The notes: a model not told the origin generated them from the letters alone. A stretch of DNA of 64,000 nt from Neostapfia colusana (GCA_030760725.1 JASWHV010000009.1:110061854-110125853); one strand, 5' to 3'. Counted from the first letter of the stretch, positions 21,801 to 35,600 are shown. Made by a program: numbers and translations.

Positions 21801-22309
21801 GCAGGTTTTAACCGCCGCCCCGGTCCGGGCTCGGGCTCATTCATCCCGAGCCCGCACCGCCGCCGCTGCCGCCGCGCCTCCACGCGCCGCCCCGCCTCCC
21901 CGCGCTTCCCCAGCCACGCCGCCGCCCCGTGTCGCCACCGCGCAACGCCCCAGCGCTGCCGCCCCGAGGTCCCCCCCTCGCGCCGCCCCTGCGCACCTCC
22001 CTACACCGCCCCGCCGCCCCTGCGCGCCTCCCCACGCCGCCCCGCCGCTTGCGCCGCCCCGCGCTCCCCGGCCGCGTCGCCGCCCGGGCGCTGCCACCGC
22101 GCTCCCCACGCCCCTCCGCGTATTCCCACGCCGCCCTGCCACCCCTGCACGCCTCCCCACGCCGTCCCGCCACTTGCGCTGCCCCGCGCTTCCACGGTCG
22201 CGCCGCCGCCGCGCGCCTGCCCCCGCCGTCTCGGCGCCACCGCCCCGCGCCTCCCCACCGCCACCGCTAAGCTCCAAGCCCGCCCCGCTTCGCCGCCACT
22301 TCGAGGTAC
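21801..22309. other. GC-rich, CpG-dense block inside the CACTA 5' region
   Basis: This is roughly 500 bp of near-uninterrupted C/G triplets (CGCCGCC, GCCCCGC). Open frames on both strands (for example 21799-22320) are Pro/Ala/Arg low complexity caused by the absence of A and T. It is probably 5' untranslated or promoter sequence of the transposase. Confidence 0.6.
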
Positions 22310-22640
22310 ATTTTATTTAGTAATTAATTTAGTTTGTTTATGAATTAATTTAATCATTTAGTTTATTTAGTAATTAATTTAGTTCGTGTAGTAATTAATT
22401 TAGTTTATTTAGATCATTTACTAAGTAATTTAGTTCATTTTATTTCATTTAGTAATTAATTTAGTTAATTTAGTAAGCAATTTAGTTCATTTAGTTTTTT
22501 ATTAATTAGTTTAGTTAATGATTTAATTTATTACTTAATGGATTACTTAGTTTTTGTTTAGTTGAGTATTAAGTTAGTTTTATATTTCTTTTAAAATTTG
22601 AGTTAGTTGATTATTAAGTTAGTAATTTTAGTTTAATTTG
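22310..22640. repeat. AT-rich degenerate tandem repeat
   Basis: Units of the form TTTAGTAATTAATTTAGTT recur with variation for about 330 bp, directly after the GC-rich block. No coding potential. Confidence 0.75.
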
Positions 22641-22947
22641 ATTGCTTGAGTGTATACTATCGATATGTATATATAAACAAGCTTCGGGCTGACTCAGCCC
22701 GACACAGCCCATATATGGCTTGACACGGGCCATTTATAGGTCAATGGCCATGGCCATGGCCGCCGCCGAGACAACCGTTGAGAACCGTGTGATTTCGATC
22801 AAGAAGCGTCGTTGGTGCCATGGCCATGGACGCCGCCGCCGTAGCCAACTAGTTTAGCACTTCTTAGGTTTCTGTGAAGCCAACCGATCATGTTCCAAGA
22901 TTTTTTGTCCATCTGTGTCGGAGAACAAGGTCATCGGAGTTCCTAAT

Positions 22948-22990
22948 CACTACAGGAAAATCAACATTTTACGACGGCTGCATTTATTTA
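22948..22990 (+). mobile_element. Internal second CACTA-type 5' terminus
   Basis: CACTACAGGAAAATCAAC followed by TTTTACGACGGCTGC looks like another 5' end with the same subterminal motif, 1384 bp inside the element. The stretches on either side (around 22680-22760 and 23020-23080) share GCCCGACAC...CCATTTA wording, suggesting a duplication. Confidence 0.5.
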
Positions 22991-23244
22991 CGTGGGCTGC
23001 ATTATATGTACATAAATGGGCTTAGGACCGGTTTGGCCCGACACAACCCATTTAGGGCCCGACACGACCCATTTAGTGGTAACATATGCGTCTACACAAG
23101 CACGGGGTGAACAACCTAGTCCGCCTCGCCCTGCCACCGCGCCTCCTCGCCGCCGCGCGTCCCCGCCACCACGCCCCACCCTGCCGCCGCGCCGCCACCG
23201 CCACCGTGCTGCGCCGCCTCTTGGCGCATAACTTAGGATGGCTG

Positions 23245-23340
23245 ACCCACTTCTCTCTCTCTCTCTCTCTCTCTTGTTCTTTCCTTCTCTATCTCGTTCT
23301 TTCCTTCTCTCTCTCATTCTTTCCTCTCTCTCTCTTTTAA
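23245..23340. repeat. (CT)n-rich microsatellite
   Basis: Pure CT runs are interspersed with TTCTTTCCTT blocks, in the region leading to the transposase start at 23767. Confidence 0.9.
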
Positions 23341-23766
23341 ATGACTCAAAAATGAAAGATTGACGTAAACCTATACAATATGCGTCACCTGTTTCGAGTC
23401 GGCCCGTCTCACATATGTTACGCATGTGAGGCGTGTAGGTTCGGAACTGTCCCTTTTTGGACACCCTGGGAGTGACCGAGATGGTGTGCTTATGATGAGA
23501 TGCGGGGTCTGGATTTGGACGTAGTTTCGACAGCGTAACCCTAATGTTCTTTGCTGCAACATTTTCGGGCGTGCAGTTGGAGAACAACGGGGTTATGCTG
23601 TCAAAATTTTGTCTGAATCTAGACCCCGTGTCTTGTCATAAGCACGTTCCTTTCGGTCACTCTTGGGTGGGTTTAGGACCTATCCTTTCTAATAGATGTA
23701 GTGCCGTGACATAAATAAATTATAAAGTAACTATAATTTCCTTGACATTAAACTACAGATTCAAAC
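23341..23766 (+). other. CACTA region between the CT tract and the transposase start
   Basis: No gene was seen. The stretch is unique-looking sequence with a TCGGTCACTC-type block at 23656 and an AT-rich stretch just before the ATG at 23767. It may hold 5' UTR introns. Confidence 0.4.
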
Positions 23767-26700
23767 ATGGGTGAGGACCGTAGTTGGATGTATACCGGTT
23801 GGAAGAACAGTTCTGGTGGTCACTCGGATGAGTGGTTTGCCAAGATAGATGCTTTTATAGATCGAGCTTTTTCATTGTCAATGATCGGTAAGGTGCGGTG
23901 CCCATGTACGAAATGCCGGAATACCAAGTTTTTAAACAAAATGACGGTCTCGATACACTTGTGTCGAAACGGTTACGTGCCACATTATGAGGTATGGACC
24001 TTCCATGGCGAGACAACTTCTGAAACTGTACAAGAAGTGGAATGAAAATGATGATAACACGGGGGTTGATAGGATGGATGAGATGCTTGAAGCTATACAA
24101 CCAGAGTTTATGGAGGATCCTACTACAACGGAGGTTGAAGCGTTCTTCAAGCTTCTCAAAAGCTTCAGAAGAGCCGCTGCATGAACACACTGAAGTGACC
24201 CTCTTCACTTTCATGACTAGACTTATGGCAATTAAGTCTAAGTACTTCTTTTCTAATAACTGCTACAACGACCTCATCAAATTGATTAGCGATATCCTTC
24301 CACAGCCTCATAAAGTAACTAAAGATATGTATAAGGTGAAGAAATTGCTTTCTGGTCTCGATATGAAATATGAGAAGATTGATGTGTGTCCAGACAATTG
24401 CATGCTTTTCTGGAAAGAGCATGCAAAAGAGAAGAAATGCTTAAAATGTTGTGACTCAAGGTTTGTCGAAGTTGTTAATAACGATGGTGATAATGTGATG
24501 ACAGAAGTCGCACGTAAGCAACTTCGTTACTTACTCGTGACACCTCGGTTGAAGCGGCTGTTTCTACCAAAAAGAACGGCCAGACACATGAGATGGCACA
24601 AAGAAGGTGTACGCAAGAACAATGGAGTCATGATACACCCGACCGACGGTGAGGCATGGAAGACGCTTGATCGATTTGATCCAGACTTCAGTTGTGATGC
24701 GAGAAATGTTCGTATCGGGTTGGCGATAGATGGATTATCGCCGTTTAGTACAAACGCCACACCATACTCCTGTTGGCCTGTCTTTGTCATTCCGTACAAC
24801 ACACCACCTGCTCTTTGTATGAAGTACGAGTTCATGTTCCTTAGCCTCATTATACCTGGGTTGGATCATCCTGGGCCACGTCTCAACATGATGTTGAAAC
24901 CGCTGATCGAAGGATTGAAAATGTTGTGGACATGAGTCGCAACATACGACTGTTACAAGAAGCAGAAATTCAACCTTCGAGCTGCTTATTTGTGGTCCGT
25001 CCATGATTTCTCTGCATACGATATGTTTTCTGGATGGAGCACTCATGGTCGTTTGACGTGTCCAATATGTGCTTCTGACACGGACTGTTTTTGACTTACT
25101 CATGGAGGAAAGATATGCTACTTCGATTGTCACAGACGTTGGCTGCCTCCGATCACATGTTTAGGCAACAGAGGAATGTCTTTAAAAAAGACACCGTTGT
25201 CACAAAAGGACCACCGAAACGTCTAAACGGATCAGAAATATCTGATATGCTGGACAAACTAGTGCCAGATATAGGACGTCCTAGATATTTTCTCGGTCAC
25301 GGAGAGGATCACAATTGGACTCATATATGTGGACTATGGGAGCTACCATATGTGAAGTCGTTGATACTAATGCACAACATTGATGTCATGCATCAAGAGT
25401 GTAATATGGGCGAATGTATCATAAGCACATGCATGGACATGACGGGCAAAACGAAAGACAATATAAAGGCTCGAAAGGACCTGGCAGAGCTTTGTAACCG
25501 TCCAACTCTTGAGCTCTCTGAAAGTGGTGGTAAACCACGTGCTTCTTTCTGTCTTCGACCTAAAGAAAAGAAAGAAGTACTTGAATGGTTGAAAAACTTG
25601 AAATTCCCAGATGGTTACGCAGCTAGTCTGAATATCAAAACGGGAAAGCTGACAGAGTTGAAGGGTCATGATTATCACATAATTATGGAAATACTTCTAC
25701 CTGTTATGTTTCGGGGCTATTTTGATGATGCGGTGTGGAAGGTTCTAGCCGATCTTAGTCACTTCTATAGACAGCTCTGTGGAAAAGAAATCACGATAGA
25801 GATGATGCGTAAATTGGAGAAGGAGATACCGGTACTATTATGTAAGATGAAAAAAAATTTCCTCTAGGGTTCTTCAATCCAATGCAACATCTCCTCATCC
25901 ATCTTCCATTTGAAGCTAAAGTTGGAGGTCCCATGCAGTATAGGTGGATGTATCATACTGAAAGAGCACTAAGATATATGAAACCAATGGTTCGTAATAG
26001 GGCAAAGGTAGAAGGATGCATTGCCGAAGCATTTACTCTTAAAGAAGTAGAATACTTTTCAAGTGTTTACTTTGCAAAGGAAAACAATGTCAACACTTCA
26101 GCAATGCAGTACAATGTGGATGAGCAACCTCCTTGTAGCGATCTCTCCATTTTTGCAACAAGAGGCACTACTGTTGGTATTTCCACTTCCTACAACTCAA
26201 CCGCAGAAGAAAGGAGTGCTGCTTTCCTCTACATGTACGCAAATATAGATGAGATGGATAAATATTTCGAGTAAGTGTTTGTCTTACATTTATGCTAATC
26301 GGCATATTATGTAACACATCTATTCTAAAAAGTTTTCTTTTCATACAATGAGTTCCACAAGCAAAATTGGACTAGGTATCAACCTACAAGCAAACAAGTA
26401 GAAGTGATGTGATGGGAAGGAATAAACGGAGGACCTAATTTCCTATCCTGGTTTCAAGATCATGTAACATTTTCTCTTTCACTTAGCAATAGTTACAAAG
26501 TATTCTTATAACTTACGAGTATTTACAAAGTTTTCTTATAACTTCATATTTGAACAGTGCATGAAAAATGCCGACGTTCATGAAGACTTGCGACAACTAT
26601 CCTACGGATTGATTAAAGTTAGGAGCTACGATCGATATGACGTCAATGGCTTCCGATTCCGTAGAACTCAATTTGAATCCCTTCGTCCTCTCGCGGCAAC

Positions 26701-26985
26701 ATCTAATACCGGAGTTGTGACGAGGGCAGTTGACTCTCAAGAACATGAAACTAATTATTATGGAATCATTAATAAAATCCTTGAATTTGCTTTTGCCGGG
26801 AATAAGGATCTTCGAGAAGTATTCTTTGACTGTGATTGGTTTGATATCAATCATGGAACTCGACTAAACCAATTTGGCATGGTGGAAGTCAAACACAACG
26901 AACGGCTACGAGGATATGATTCATTTGTTCTTGCACACCAAGTGAAGCAAGTGTATTATCTACCTTATCCATGCAAAAAACTCAA
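23767..26985 (+). pseudogene. TNP2-type CACTA transposase, broken
   Basis: The ATG at 23767 opens a Transpos_assoc domain (DRSWMYTGW, CPCTKCRN, HLCRNGYVPHYEVWTFHGE). Transposase_21 follows (24200-25100): YEKIDVCPDNCMLFWKEH, RHMRWHKEG, DGEAWKTLDRFDPDF, GLAIDGLSPF, PYSCWPVFVIPYN, IIPGLDHPGPRLN. A DUF4218 domain lies at about 25640-26080 (HDYHIIMEILLPV, HLPFEAKVGGPMQYRWMY). After an intron, a DUF4216 domain lies at 26561-26985 (YYGIINKILEF, DCDWFDINHG, DSFVLAHQVKQVYYLPYP). The enzyme binds and cuts the element ends. Breaks: frame changes near 24045, TGA at 24933-24935, an in-frame stop at about 25093, and an extra A in the homopolymer at about 25850. The end of the protein after DUF4216 appears deleted and joined to the second gene. 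Confidence 0.88.
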
Positions 26986-28875
26986 AGCACGGTGTCATCA
27001 GGGCTTTAGTGCACTTGCACTATCCCGATGTCATCGATGGTGTCCCTGCTTTGTTGTGGGACGACTACGCTCGTGTCTCGCACGAGGTGCACGACACCCT
27101 TCAGGGGGCCATGTGGAACGATTTTATGGTAATTTTAAATGTTTACATTCTTCAACTCATTTAAATTGTTAATGCATATTGATTAAATGTTTTTTTTCTT
27201 AAAGCTGAGGTACCAGTTAGAGGAAAGGAGCGAGAGCATAATGGAGCACGCGACAGTAGTGTTCCACACAAACGCTCGGAAGCTCGTGATACAGGCGTTG
27301 TCGTACGCCCGCATACATGCCGTTAACGACTACTAGAAACGACATCGGCAGCAGCAGGAACAGGGTCCCTTTAGAAGGAACTCCGACACGTACTTGACAG
27401 AGGATCAATACGCAGAGGTAAGTTCTAATTATTAAAAAAATTCAATAGTTACTTATGTTAACAGTTGAATGATATACTAAATATGTGCATGTTAGTATTT
27501 CCTGGTTAGAGGGTCAACCCAACGCATACCGAGCTCTCTGTTGGTATTGGGCTAGCGATGAATTCAAAGCTAAGTCCATGAGGGCTCGAGAATGCAGAGG
27601 GTCTGACGGGAAGCACACCTATGGCGCCGATGGTCATTTGCGTTTGGCTAAACACATGGTAAATGTATTATAAGTTCATTTATGTGTTCATAATATATTT
27701 ATCCTACTAACATGTATCTACAGGAGCGAGAGACCAGTCAGGAGCCTAGCGCGACCCAGGTTTGGAAGAGAGGTCACAAGGGAAGTGACCCGTCGCAGCC
27801 GGGGCAGTTGCAGTCAGGTCGCGACCGATCGACTGGTAAGTTTTTAAAATTCTTCAATTTAATCATAACTAGTATTATTATTTACATGCTTACACCATTT
27901 CTATGTTTTTTAGGAAAAGTACGGGCAGGGGGTTGTCAAAATACACGGTGATGGGTATGATTGGGAAAACGCGCCAATTGACCCTCAAGCCATGTATGCA
28001 AGCGGCGGCGGAAGGCCCATGGCCGGCGAGTTCGTTTCTTTGATTTATGTTTTTCACTCTTCCTTCTTTTACTTATTATTTTTCTTTGTTTTGTAGGTTT
28101 GCCATTTTTGATGGAGTTGTCGACTCGAGGTCGGTGCGACCTGCGAGAGGCACTTCATCGACGCAGACTTTGTTGGTTGGGCCATCGAGTGGCTGTCTCT
28201 CGTAGAGGGACATGGAGTTCCGTGCCATGCAGGAGAAGCTGACGCGGACCCAGGAGGAGCTCGACAGGTCGAGGGCCATCCAGGAGTACCAAGCCAACTA
28301 CATGGCCCAGATGCAGGCAGCGATGGAGGTAAGTAATTTAAATTACTGTAGTTTACTTTCATAGCATTTAAGTAATATGTATGTTCTAATATTTTGCAAT
28401 TATAGGCCTTAGCTCGACAGAACGGCCAGCATATCACGATTCCTGCGTGGCAGGTGTCACAAGCGACCCCGTCATAGGAGTCCGTAGCACAGGTGCCTCC
28501 GATACAGGTAATAAACTCTTTAATATTGTATTATTCATTTCACATAGGGAGAGAGGGAGATATAGAGAGAGATAGAGTGGTATAGAAGGGAGAGAGAGGG
28601 AGTGCGAGAGAGGGTGAGACTGAGATGGACAAACGGAGTGTTACAATAGCGGGAGAGAGAGAGTGCGAGAGAGAGGGTGAGAGTGATAGAAAAAGGGGAT
28701 GGATGGTACAGATATAGAGGAACAGAGTGAGAGAGAGGATGAAAAGTAGAGAGATACGAAGAGAGTAAGAAAAAAGAGAAAGACATGGATATCTGAATCC
28801 AAAATATGTCTAACTACTCATGTGCTTTGCAGGGTTTGGCGACGGAGGATTTGACTCCATCGCCATAGCTACCGG
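26986..28875 (+). pseudogene. Second CACTA gene (Ptta/En-Spm accessory protein type), broken
   Basis: Exons can be followed by GT-AG borders and motif order: one ending in YARVSHEVHDTL...WNDFM (about 27130), 27205-27420 (LRYQLEERSESIMEH, TYLTEDQYAE), about 27500-27660 (CWYWASDEFKAKSMRA...YGADGHLRLAKHM), 27724-27834 (TQVWKRGHKGSDPSQPG), 27914-28030 (GDGYDWENAPIDPQAMY), about 28100-28330 (MQEKLTRTQEELDRS, coiled coil), 28406-28507 and 28833-28875. The ADGH and RGHKGSDPSQP signatures are typical of the plant Ptta/En/Spm (Transposase_24-like) proteins of CACTA elements. In-frame stops lie near 27336, 28205, 28475 and 28866. Gypsy B inserted at 28876; the same exon resumes at 42559. Confidence 0.78.
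28545..28785. repeat. GA-rich purine tract in an intron of the second CACTA gene
   Basis: About 240 bp of GAGAGA-type imperfect repeats on the plus strand lie between the exon ending at about 28507 and the one at 28833. The serine-rich ORF on the other strand is a composition artefact. Confidence 0.9.
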
Positions 28876-31800
28876 TGTGGGGAACCCCTTCCGGGATCCA
28901 CACTCCAGGATCACATTAGGTGGTGCCGTGTGATGTGGCACCCAACAACATACACAAAAAGAACCATAAACGTACAAAGTCTTTTATTTATCAACATAGT
29001 GTCTTTTATAAAATAACGTACCACGAGGGTACTCGCAGCGGAATATACATACACACTTACTCTCGGTCCTAACTAAGCAAAAGAGAAGACGTTCAGCCTG
29101 CGGAAGCTTCTTACTAGCTTCCACAAAGATAAGTGCAGCGGCAGGGTTTTCGGTGAGTCTCTGATGGCTCACGAACAACCATCTTCATAGCAAATTTTAT
29201 AACCTGCAAAACACTAATAATGCAACCGTGAGCACGATGGCTCAGCAAGATTTAACCGACACTCCTAAACATGGAACTCTACATGCAGGGATTACTAACA
29301 TAGGTAAAGTATGATGCAATAACGACACGCCTACACGTTAATCCTTACTTTCAGTTTAATAGCAGCAGATTATTATGCCTTAGGTAGCCCTCACATCAGA
29401 AGTCCACAATCAAACAAGAAACGCTTTCCTCCGATATGGTGATGCCCAAAGAGGAAAATAAACTTAATGAGCTCTACAACTACAACATACATGGTTGGCA
29501 ATACAATGAATTTAAGAACTTCACATCAGCAATTATTCATCACACATTATCTGGAATTTATTACTACATCACGACTTGATGAACAAGTGGTACTCATATA
29601 ACCGCGAGGGACGGTGATGGCAATCAGGACACACCCGGAATACACGACACATACACCCGCATCGAAAGACTCACGCGAGCTCTTTCTTATGTTGTATGCA
29701 GCAACCTTTCACCCTTCACTCCAATGCAGAACCAGTTCCGCCGACCAATCAGAAGGGCCACTACACGGAACACATCGAAGTTGCTCTGCTAGCGGGTTTA
29801 CACCTCTGACACCAACCCCCAAAGGACGGCCTAAGTTTTGACACAAGAGTACGTGAGTTACATCGGTTTTTTAGGTCCCATATATCTGATATGCATCCGG
29901 CACTGTTCAAACTTGCTCAGCAGGGCAGCATATGCATCGGTCCTTAACCGACACAAACAGAGCTACAGCCACACAGGCCCAACGTCCTGCTGCTCCTACT
30001 CTCTGCTCGGTCTCATTTTCCATTCCAGAACTTTCATTCTCTAGAATCATACCCCGTTGTGCCCACATCCTAAACTCGCGGGCAGCTTCCAACTACTCGA
30101 CTTGTACCGGATCCTATACAACTTTAGCCTAGCAGAAACTACATGAAGGTAACCTATTCTACCCTGTACTCCAAGGGTTTGTGGGTTATGCATTTGGAGT
30201 ATCAATCACCTTGACCTAATGCACAATACATACTAGACCCATAAAAGTGATACAAAGCAAAATATAACTAAAAAGTTGTTAAATGCAAACCGGGGCTTGT
30301 CTTATGTTGCTGCAGGTTTAGTTCTACTTTATAGTCAGTAGCTTGGCGATGAGTTAAGACTCAACTTGCTGCTCCGAGTCAAGTTGCTCGTCGACCTCCT
30401 TCGTCGTATTTCCTACCGATATGAATATGCACAGTCTTATGTTGCAAGTAAAGATATTCTAAAACAAAAACATTTTATGACTTAAGAAAGGGTTCTAACT
30501 AACTAAGACTCGAGAATTTGGTTTGGATATGTGCTGGAACAGAGACATGAACATTGTGAGCATTGGAGAATTTTGGAACTCAAGTTCAAAGAACTAGGTA
30601 AAGGATATAAGGATGAAACTAGAAAGGATTAGCAGAAACTTGAGAAGATGATCTCACTTGCTCTGAAATTTTTACAGTGGTCCATAAATAATACAGAGGT
30701 ATGGCTTGCAAAATTTCAAACAAAGTTGATGTGACATGTGGCCTAAAGAATTTCCTTAGCTATTTGGCTTCTCTGAATTCCTATGGTAATTATAGTGTCT
30801 TGTCATGCTCCAAATTTGGTTTTTCAGAAACTTGAGAGTCTCATGAGTCCATAGGACTTGGTTTCACCATTTTTGGAGCTCCATACAAAGACATATGGAT
30901 TTTAGAAATTGAAGCTAAAAGCTGGAAAATCTTTCTGTCATTTTCCTAATTATCAGAGACATACAAGATTGAATCAACATTTGGCCAAGCAAATTAAGTC
31001 CAATGCCTCTGAAAATTTTACTGGAGTTCAAAGATTTTTGGAAGCGCGTCCTTCCCAAACTTGGGAATTTTCCAATAAACAGAACTCTTGTAAAAATTCC
31101 TACAATATGTTACTTAAATGAATTAATGAGACAAATCCAGGAATTTTCATAAATATTGGGATGCACCCTTGGATAGGACTCTTTGAGAGGAATCCAACAA
31201 AATTTATTTCACAATTTTTGGACACTCCTACACAAAGTTATGGCTCTCCAAAGTCTGGACTGAAATGGAAAAATATGGAAAATGTTTAAATGCAGACAGT
31301 GGGTCCCACTCATCATCTCTAACCTCCAGCCTCGCGCCAAACAGAGCGGTGGCGGCTCCCTCCGGCTAGGTCGCCGGAAAGGCACTTCCCAGCAACCTAC
31401 GGACCCCCTGCTGCCCCCCCCCCCCATTTTCCGCCGCGCTGAACACGCTGGTGAGGTTGCCGGCGGATGAAACTCGCCGGAAAACGGGGCGCACTGGCAA
31501 CAGCAAACCCTAGGGCTCCGGCGAGGTCGTGCACGGTGATTTCTCCACCAAATGGTCGGTTCTTCGGCTCTATAGCACCGTGGGGGATCCCTCCTCACCG
31601 GCATGAGCTCAAATCGACCCAAGAATGGCTGCAAATAGGGACTCATCGGCGACCTTGGGCGAAAATCGGTGCCGGCCCGAAATTCTCGAAGAACAGCACC
31701 AAATCTTGATGATTTTCGATGATTTTTGATCCTAGAGGGGCGTGGGAGTGTCTAGCTCATATTTGTAGCTCGGCATGCGTGATGGTGGACTGAACACAAC

Positions 31801-32625
31801 GAATTTTGAAGATTTGTGCAGCTCGGTTCTATGAATACACTTTCAGTAAACAGAGAAATTCTTCATCTGTAGTGCACGAAAAGAGGAGGGGTTTTCACCG
31901 GAGTGTAGAGCAGTCTGGGGCGCCTCTTTTTAGTGTAGAACGTCGGACATGAGGAAGACTATAGAGCTCGGTTGCTGGAGAACAGAGAGTCGGCTGAGGT
32001 GAACTTTCTTCGGTCTGTGCAAGGGCTGTGGAGGGAGAGGGAGAGGAACGGTTCACGGCAGAGGCACGGGGTGGCTTCACTCGGCATCCTCATCCACAGA
32101 TCAGGAGCTTGCAAGGCGGTGGGCACCGGCGATCAGGACGTGTCGGCTCTCGGTGAGGAGAAACAGAGCCCAGCGTGAGACACTCCATTGAGTCTCTGTC
32201 CAGTGGGGTCCACCCACCCACAATTCTCCCCCTTATCCCCCAATTTCATTTAAAATAGCAAATGAGCTCCAAATTTGATCAAACTTGGGGGATAGGCCAA
32301 AAGAAATATGAGGAACACAATGGTGCACTCAGATTTGAATTTCAGTGAAGTCGGAATTTGAAACTGAGATTTAAATTTAAATTCAAATTTTCTCCGGTTT
32401 AAATTCCAACAAATAGGAAATCCTTTATAAATGCTCTGAAAATTTGCCGGGCTATTATTGGATGTGTAGAGAACCAAATGATAGCTTTAGATCTCTGTGT
32501 TCGGGAATTTTTGCAAGTTCAAGTTTAGACTTGGAGCTCACACCGTTAAATTCAAAAGTTTAAATTCCCTCTTATTTTCTCGGTGTGACTTGTAGCTCCA
32601 CTTGCTAGAGTTTTGGGATTTCACA
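28876..32625 (-). repeat. 3' LTR of gypsy B (3750 bp)
   Basis: Plus-strand edges are TGTGGGGAACCCC and GGGATTTCACA. It aligns end to end with 38798-42553, with scattered substitutions and small indels (by eye a few per cent). Like the gypsy A LTR it has a GC-rich island (about 31300-31560) between AT-rich parts. No gene inside. Confidence 0.95.
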
Positions 32626-32635
32626 TCCCCCCCTT
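32626..32635 (-). other. Polypurine tract of gypsy B
   Basis: The minus strand reads AAGGGGGGGA immediately before the 3' LTR start TGTGAAATCC; this is the plus-strand DNA primer site in reverse transcription. Confidence 0.9.
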
Positions 32636-32690
32636 AAAAAGAATCTCGTCCCGAGATTCATAAAGGAGAGACGAAGCGGTAGAGAAGGAA

Positions 32691-35600
32691 TTACCGGATA
32701 TAAGCGGACAGCAAGTCCAGATAATTTGAACGGAGGTATTCTTCACTCTCCCATGTTGCTTCCTCCTCGGTATGATTTCTCCATAATACCTTATAGAATT
32801 GGAGCGTACGATTCCTTGTCGATCGAGACTTTTCATCGATAATCCGGATTGGATGCTCGGTATAGGAGAGATCCGGTTGCAATGTCTCGAGATCTTTATT
32901 GCGGACAGCAGTGGTATTCTTGAGACATTTTCGAAGCTGAGAGACGTGAAATATATCATGCACCCCAGCGAGATTTGTCGGTAGCTCAAGCCGGTAAGCT
33001 ATAGGTCCACATTTCTCCGTGATAGCAAATGGACCAATAAACTGGGAAGCGAGCTTCCCTTTTACACTGAATCGATGAACTCCCTTCATTGGATATATGT
33101 GGAGATATACGTACTCTCCGACGTTGAAGTTCAACGGTCGACGTCGCTGGTCTGCATAACTCTTTTGTCGAGATTGAGCAACCTTTAAATTTGCTTGTAT
33201 GACCCGAACTCATTCTTCGGCGTCATTGACAAGGTCGATCCCAAATGTCACTCTTTCACCAGATTCGCACCAATTCAGCGGTGTGCGACATCTCCGGCCG
33301 TAGAGAGCCTCATATGGTGCCATCTTGATACTCGTTTGATAGCTGTTGTTGTACGAGAATTCCGCCAAGGGTAGATAAGCATCCCAGTTCTTACCGTGGT
33401 GGATGGCACACGCTCTCAACATATCTTCCAAGACTTGATTCACCCTCTTGGTTTGTCCATCGGTTTGAGGGTGATATGTCGAGCTTCTAAGCAATTTGGA
33501 TCCCAAAGATGCGTGCAGCTGTTCCCAGAAACGAGAAACGAACAGTGCACCACGATTCTGAAACTATTGTTCTTGGAACTCCATGCTGGCATAATATTCG
33601 TTCAATGTATAACTCCGCATATTTCTTGGCATTGAATCTTACATTTACCGGTATGAAGTGTGCTGACTTGGTTAATCGGTCAACGATTACCCAAACCCAA
33701 TCATGCTTCCGAGATGTGAGTGGTAACCCGACAATAAAATCCATACTCACATCTTCCCACTTCCATTCCGGAATATGAAGGGGCTGCAGCAACCCAGATT
33801 TCTTCATGTGATCTGCTTTCACCCTTCGACACATATCACATTCGGATACGTATTTAGCTATTTCCCGCTTCATCCATGTCCACCAAAATTTGTTTCACAA
33901 ATCTTGGTACATCTTGTTGCTTCCTGGATGAATGGAAAATTTAGATAGATGAGCTTCGTCTAATATTTTCTTACGAAGCTTCATGTCCCATGGTACGACT
34001 ATACGGTTCTTGAACCATAGCGTACCATTCTCCTCTTTCCGGAAGCACTTAGCTTCTCCTTTGTCTATTCTCTTCCGGATAAGGGCATGCCCTTATCTTT
34101 CCTTTGAGCCTCTACAATTTCATCATGAATTGTAGGAATGAGGGCAAGGTTAAACATTGACCCATAGGGAACCAAGCGCAGGCTCGAATCTTCTTATTCC
34201 ATTACAGCAATGGTTAGGTTATGAACATGTGATTTCCGACTAAGGGCGTCAGCAACCACATTCGCTTTTCCAGGATGATAATGAATCTCCAGTTCATAAT
34301 CCTTGATTAACTCTAAACATCTTCGCTGCCTCATATTTAGTTCCTTTTGTGTGAAGATGTATTTTAAATTCTTGTGGTCGGTGTAGAGGTGAACTAAGTT
34401 TCCAAGCAAATAGTGCCTCCACATCTTTAGAGCAAGAACCACAGCAGCTAACTCGAGATCATGTGTCGGATAATTCTGCTCATGATTCCGAAGCTGTCTG
34501 GATCCGTATGCGACCACTCGCCCTTCTTGCATAAGCACACAGCCAAGGCCGATGCCGGATGCATCGCAATACACATCAAAAGCTTTAGTCGTATCGGGCT
34601 GCGCCAAGACTGGGGCTGTTGTGAGGTGCTTTACCAATGCTTTGAACGCCTCCTCAATACCTCACTCCACACATATTTCTTGCCTTTCTTCAGAAGTTCC
34701 GTCATCGGTTTAGAGACCTTGGAGAAATTCGGAATGAATCTCCGGTATTAACCTGCTAAACCGAGAAAGCTACGGACTTCGCGGACTGATTTTGGTGAAC
34801 TCCAATTCAGCACTTGGACGATCTTGCTCGGATCAACTGCGATGCCCTCCAAAGAAATAATGTGCCCAAGAAATGGCACTTAGTTGATCCAGAACTCACA
34901 CTTGCTGAATTTTGCATACATTTTGTGAGCCTGTAGGCGTTGGAGCACAATATGCAGATGTTCGGCGTGTTCTTCCTCTGACTTAGAATATACCAAGATA
35001 TCGTCGATGAAGACCACGACGAACTTATCCAACTTCGGCATGAAGACTGAATTCATCAAGTACATAAAATGAGCCGGAGCATTAGTGAGTCCGAATGACA
35101 TGACGAGATACTCATATAACCCGTATCTCGTCGAGAATGCCGTCTTGGGTATGTCTTCCGCCCGGATTTTTATCTGGTGATATCCGGACCGAAGATCCAT
35201 CTTCGAGAAAACCTTAGCACCCACTAATTGATTGAAAAGCATATCAATACGTGGTAGTGGATACTTGTTCTTGATTGTTACGGCATTTAGCGGACGATAG
35301 TACACGCATAACCTCAGAGTCTCGTCCTTTTTCTTGACGAACAGCGTGGAGCATCCCCATGGTGATGAACTAGGGCAAATGAAGCCTTTGCTTAACAAAT
35401 TATTCAGCTGCTCCTTCAGCTCCGTGAGTTCCTTCGGTGCCATTTTATATGGCCTCCGAGGTATGGGTGTGGTTCCCGGTGCTAGTTCAATTTTGAACTC
35501 CACTTCACGATCGGACGGCATGCCCGGAAGATCATCGGGAAACACGTCCGGATATTCCCGGACCACTGGAATGTCCTCCAGTTTCTTAGCTTCAACGGTG

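Noticed and set aside
21799..22320. 173-residue Pro/Ala/Arg ORF and long ORFs on the other strand
   Set aside because: Open on both strands because the block is almost pure G/C; no domain, and it lies between CACTA subterminal repeats and an AT-rich repeat.
28535..28786. Serine/leucine-rich minus-strand ORF
   Set aside because: Translation of a GA/CT purine-pyrimidine tract in an intron.
31209..32178. ORFs in the GC-rich part of the gypsy B LTRs (also 41131-42143)
   Set aside because: Both LTR copies carry them with frame-changing differences; no protein signal.
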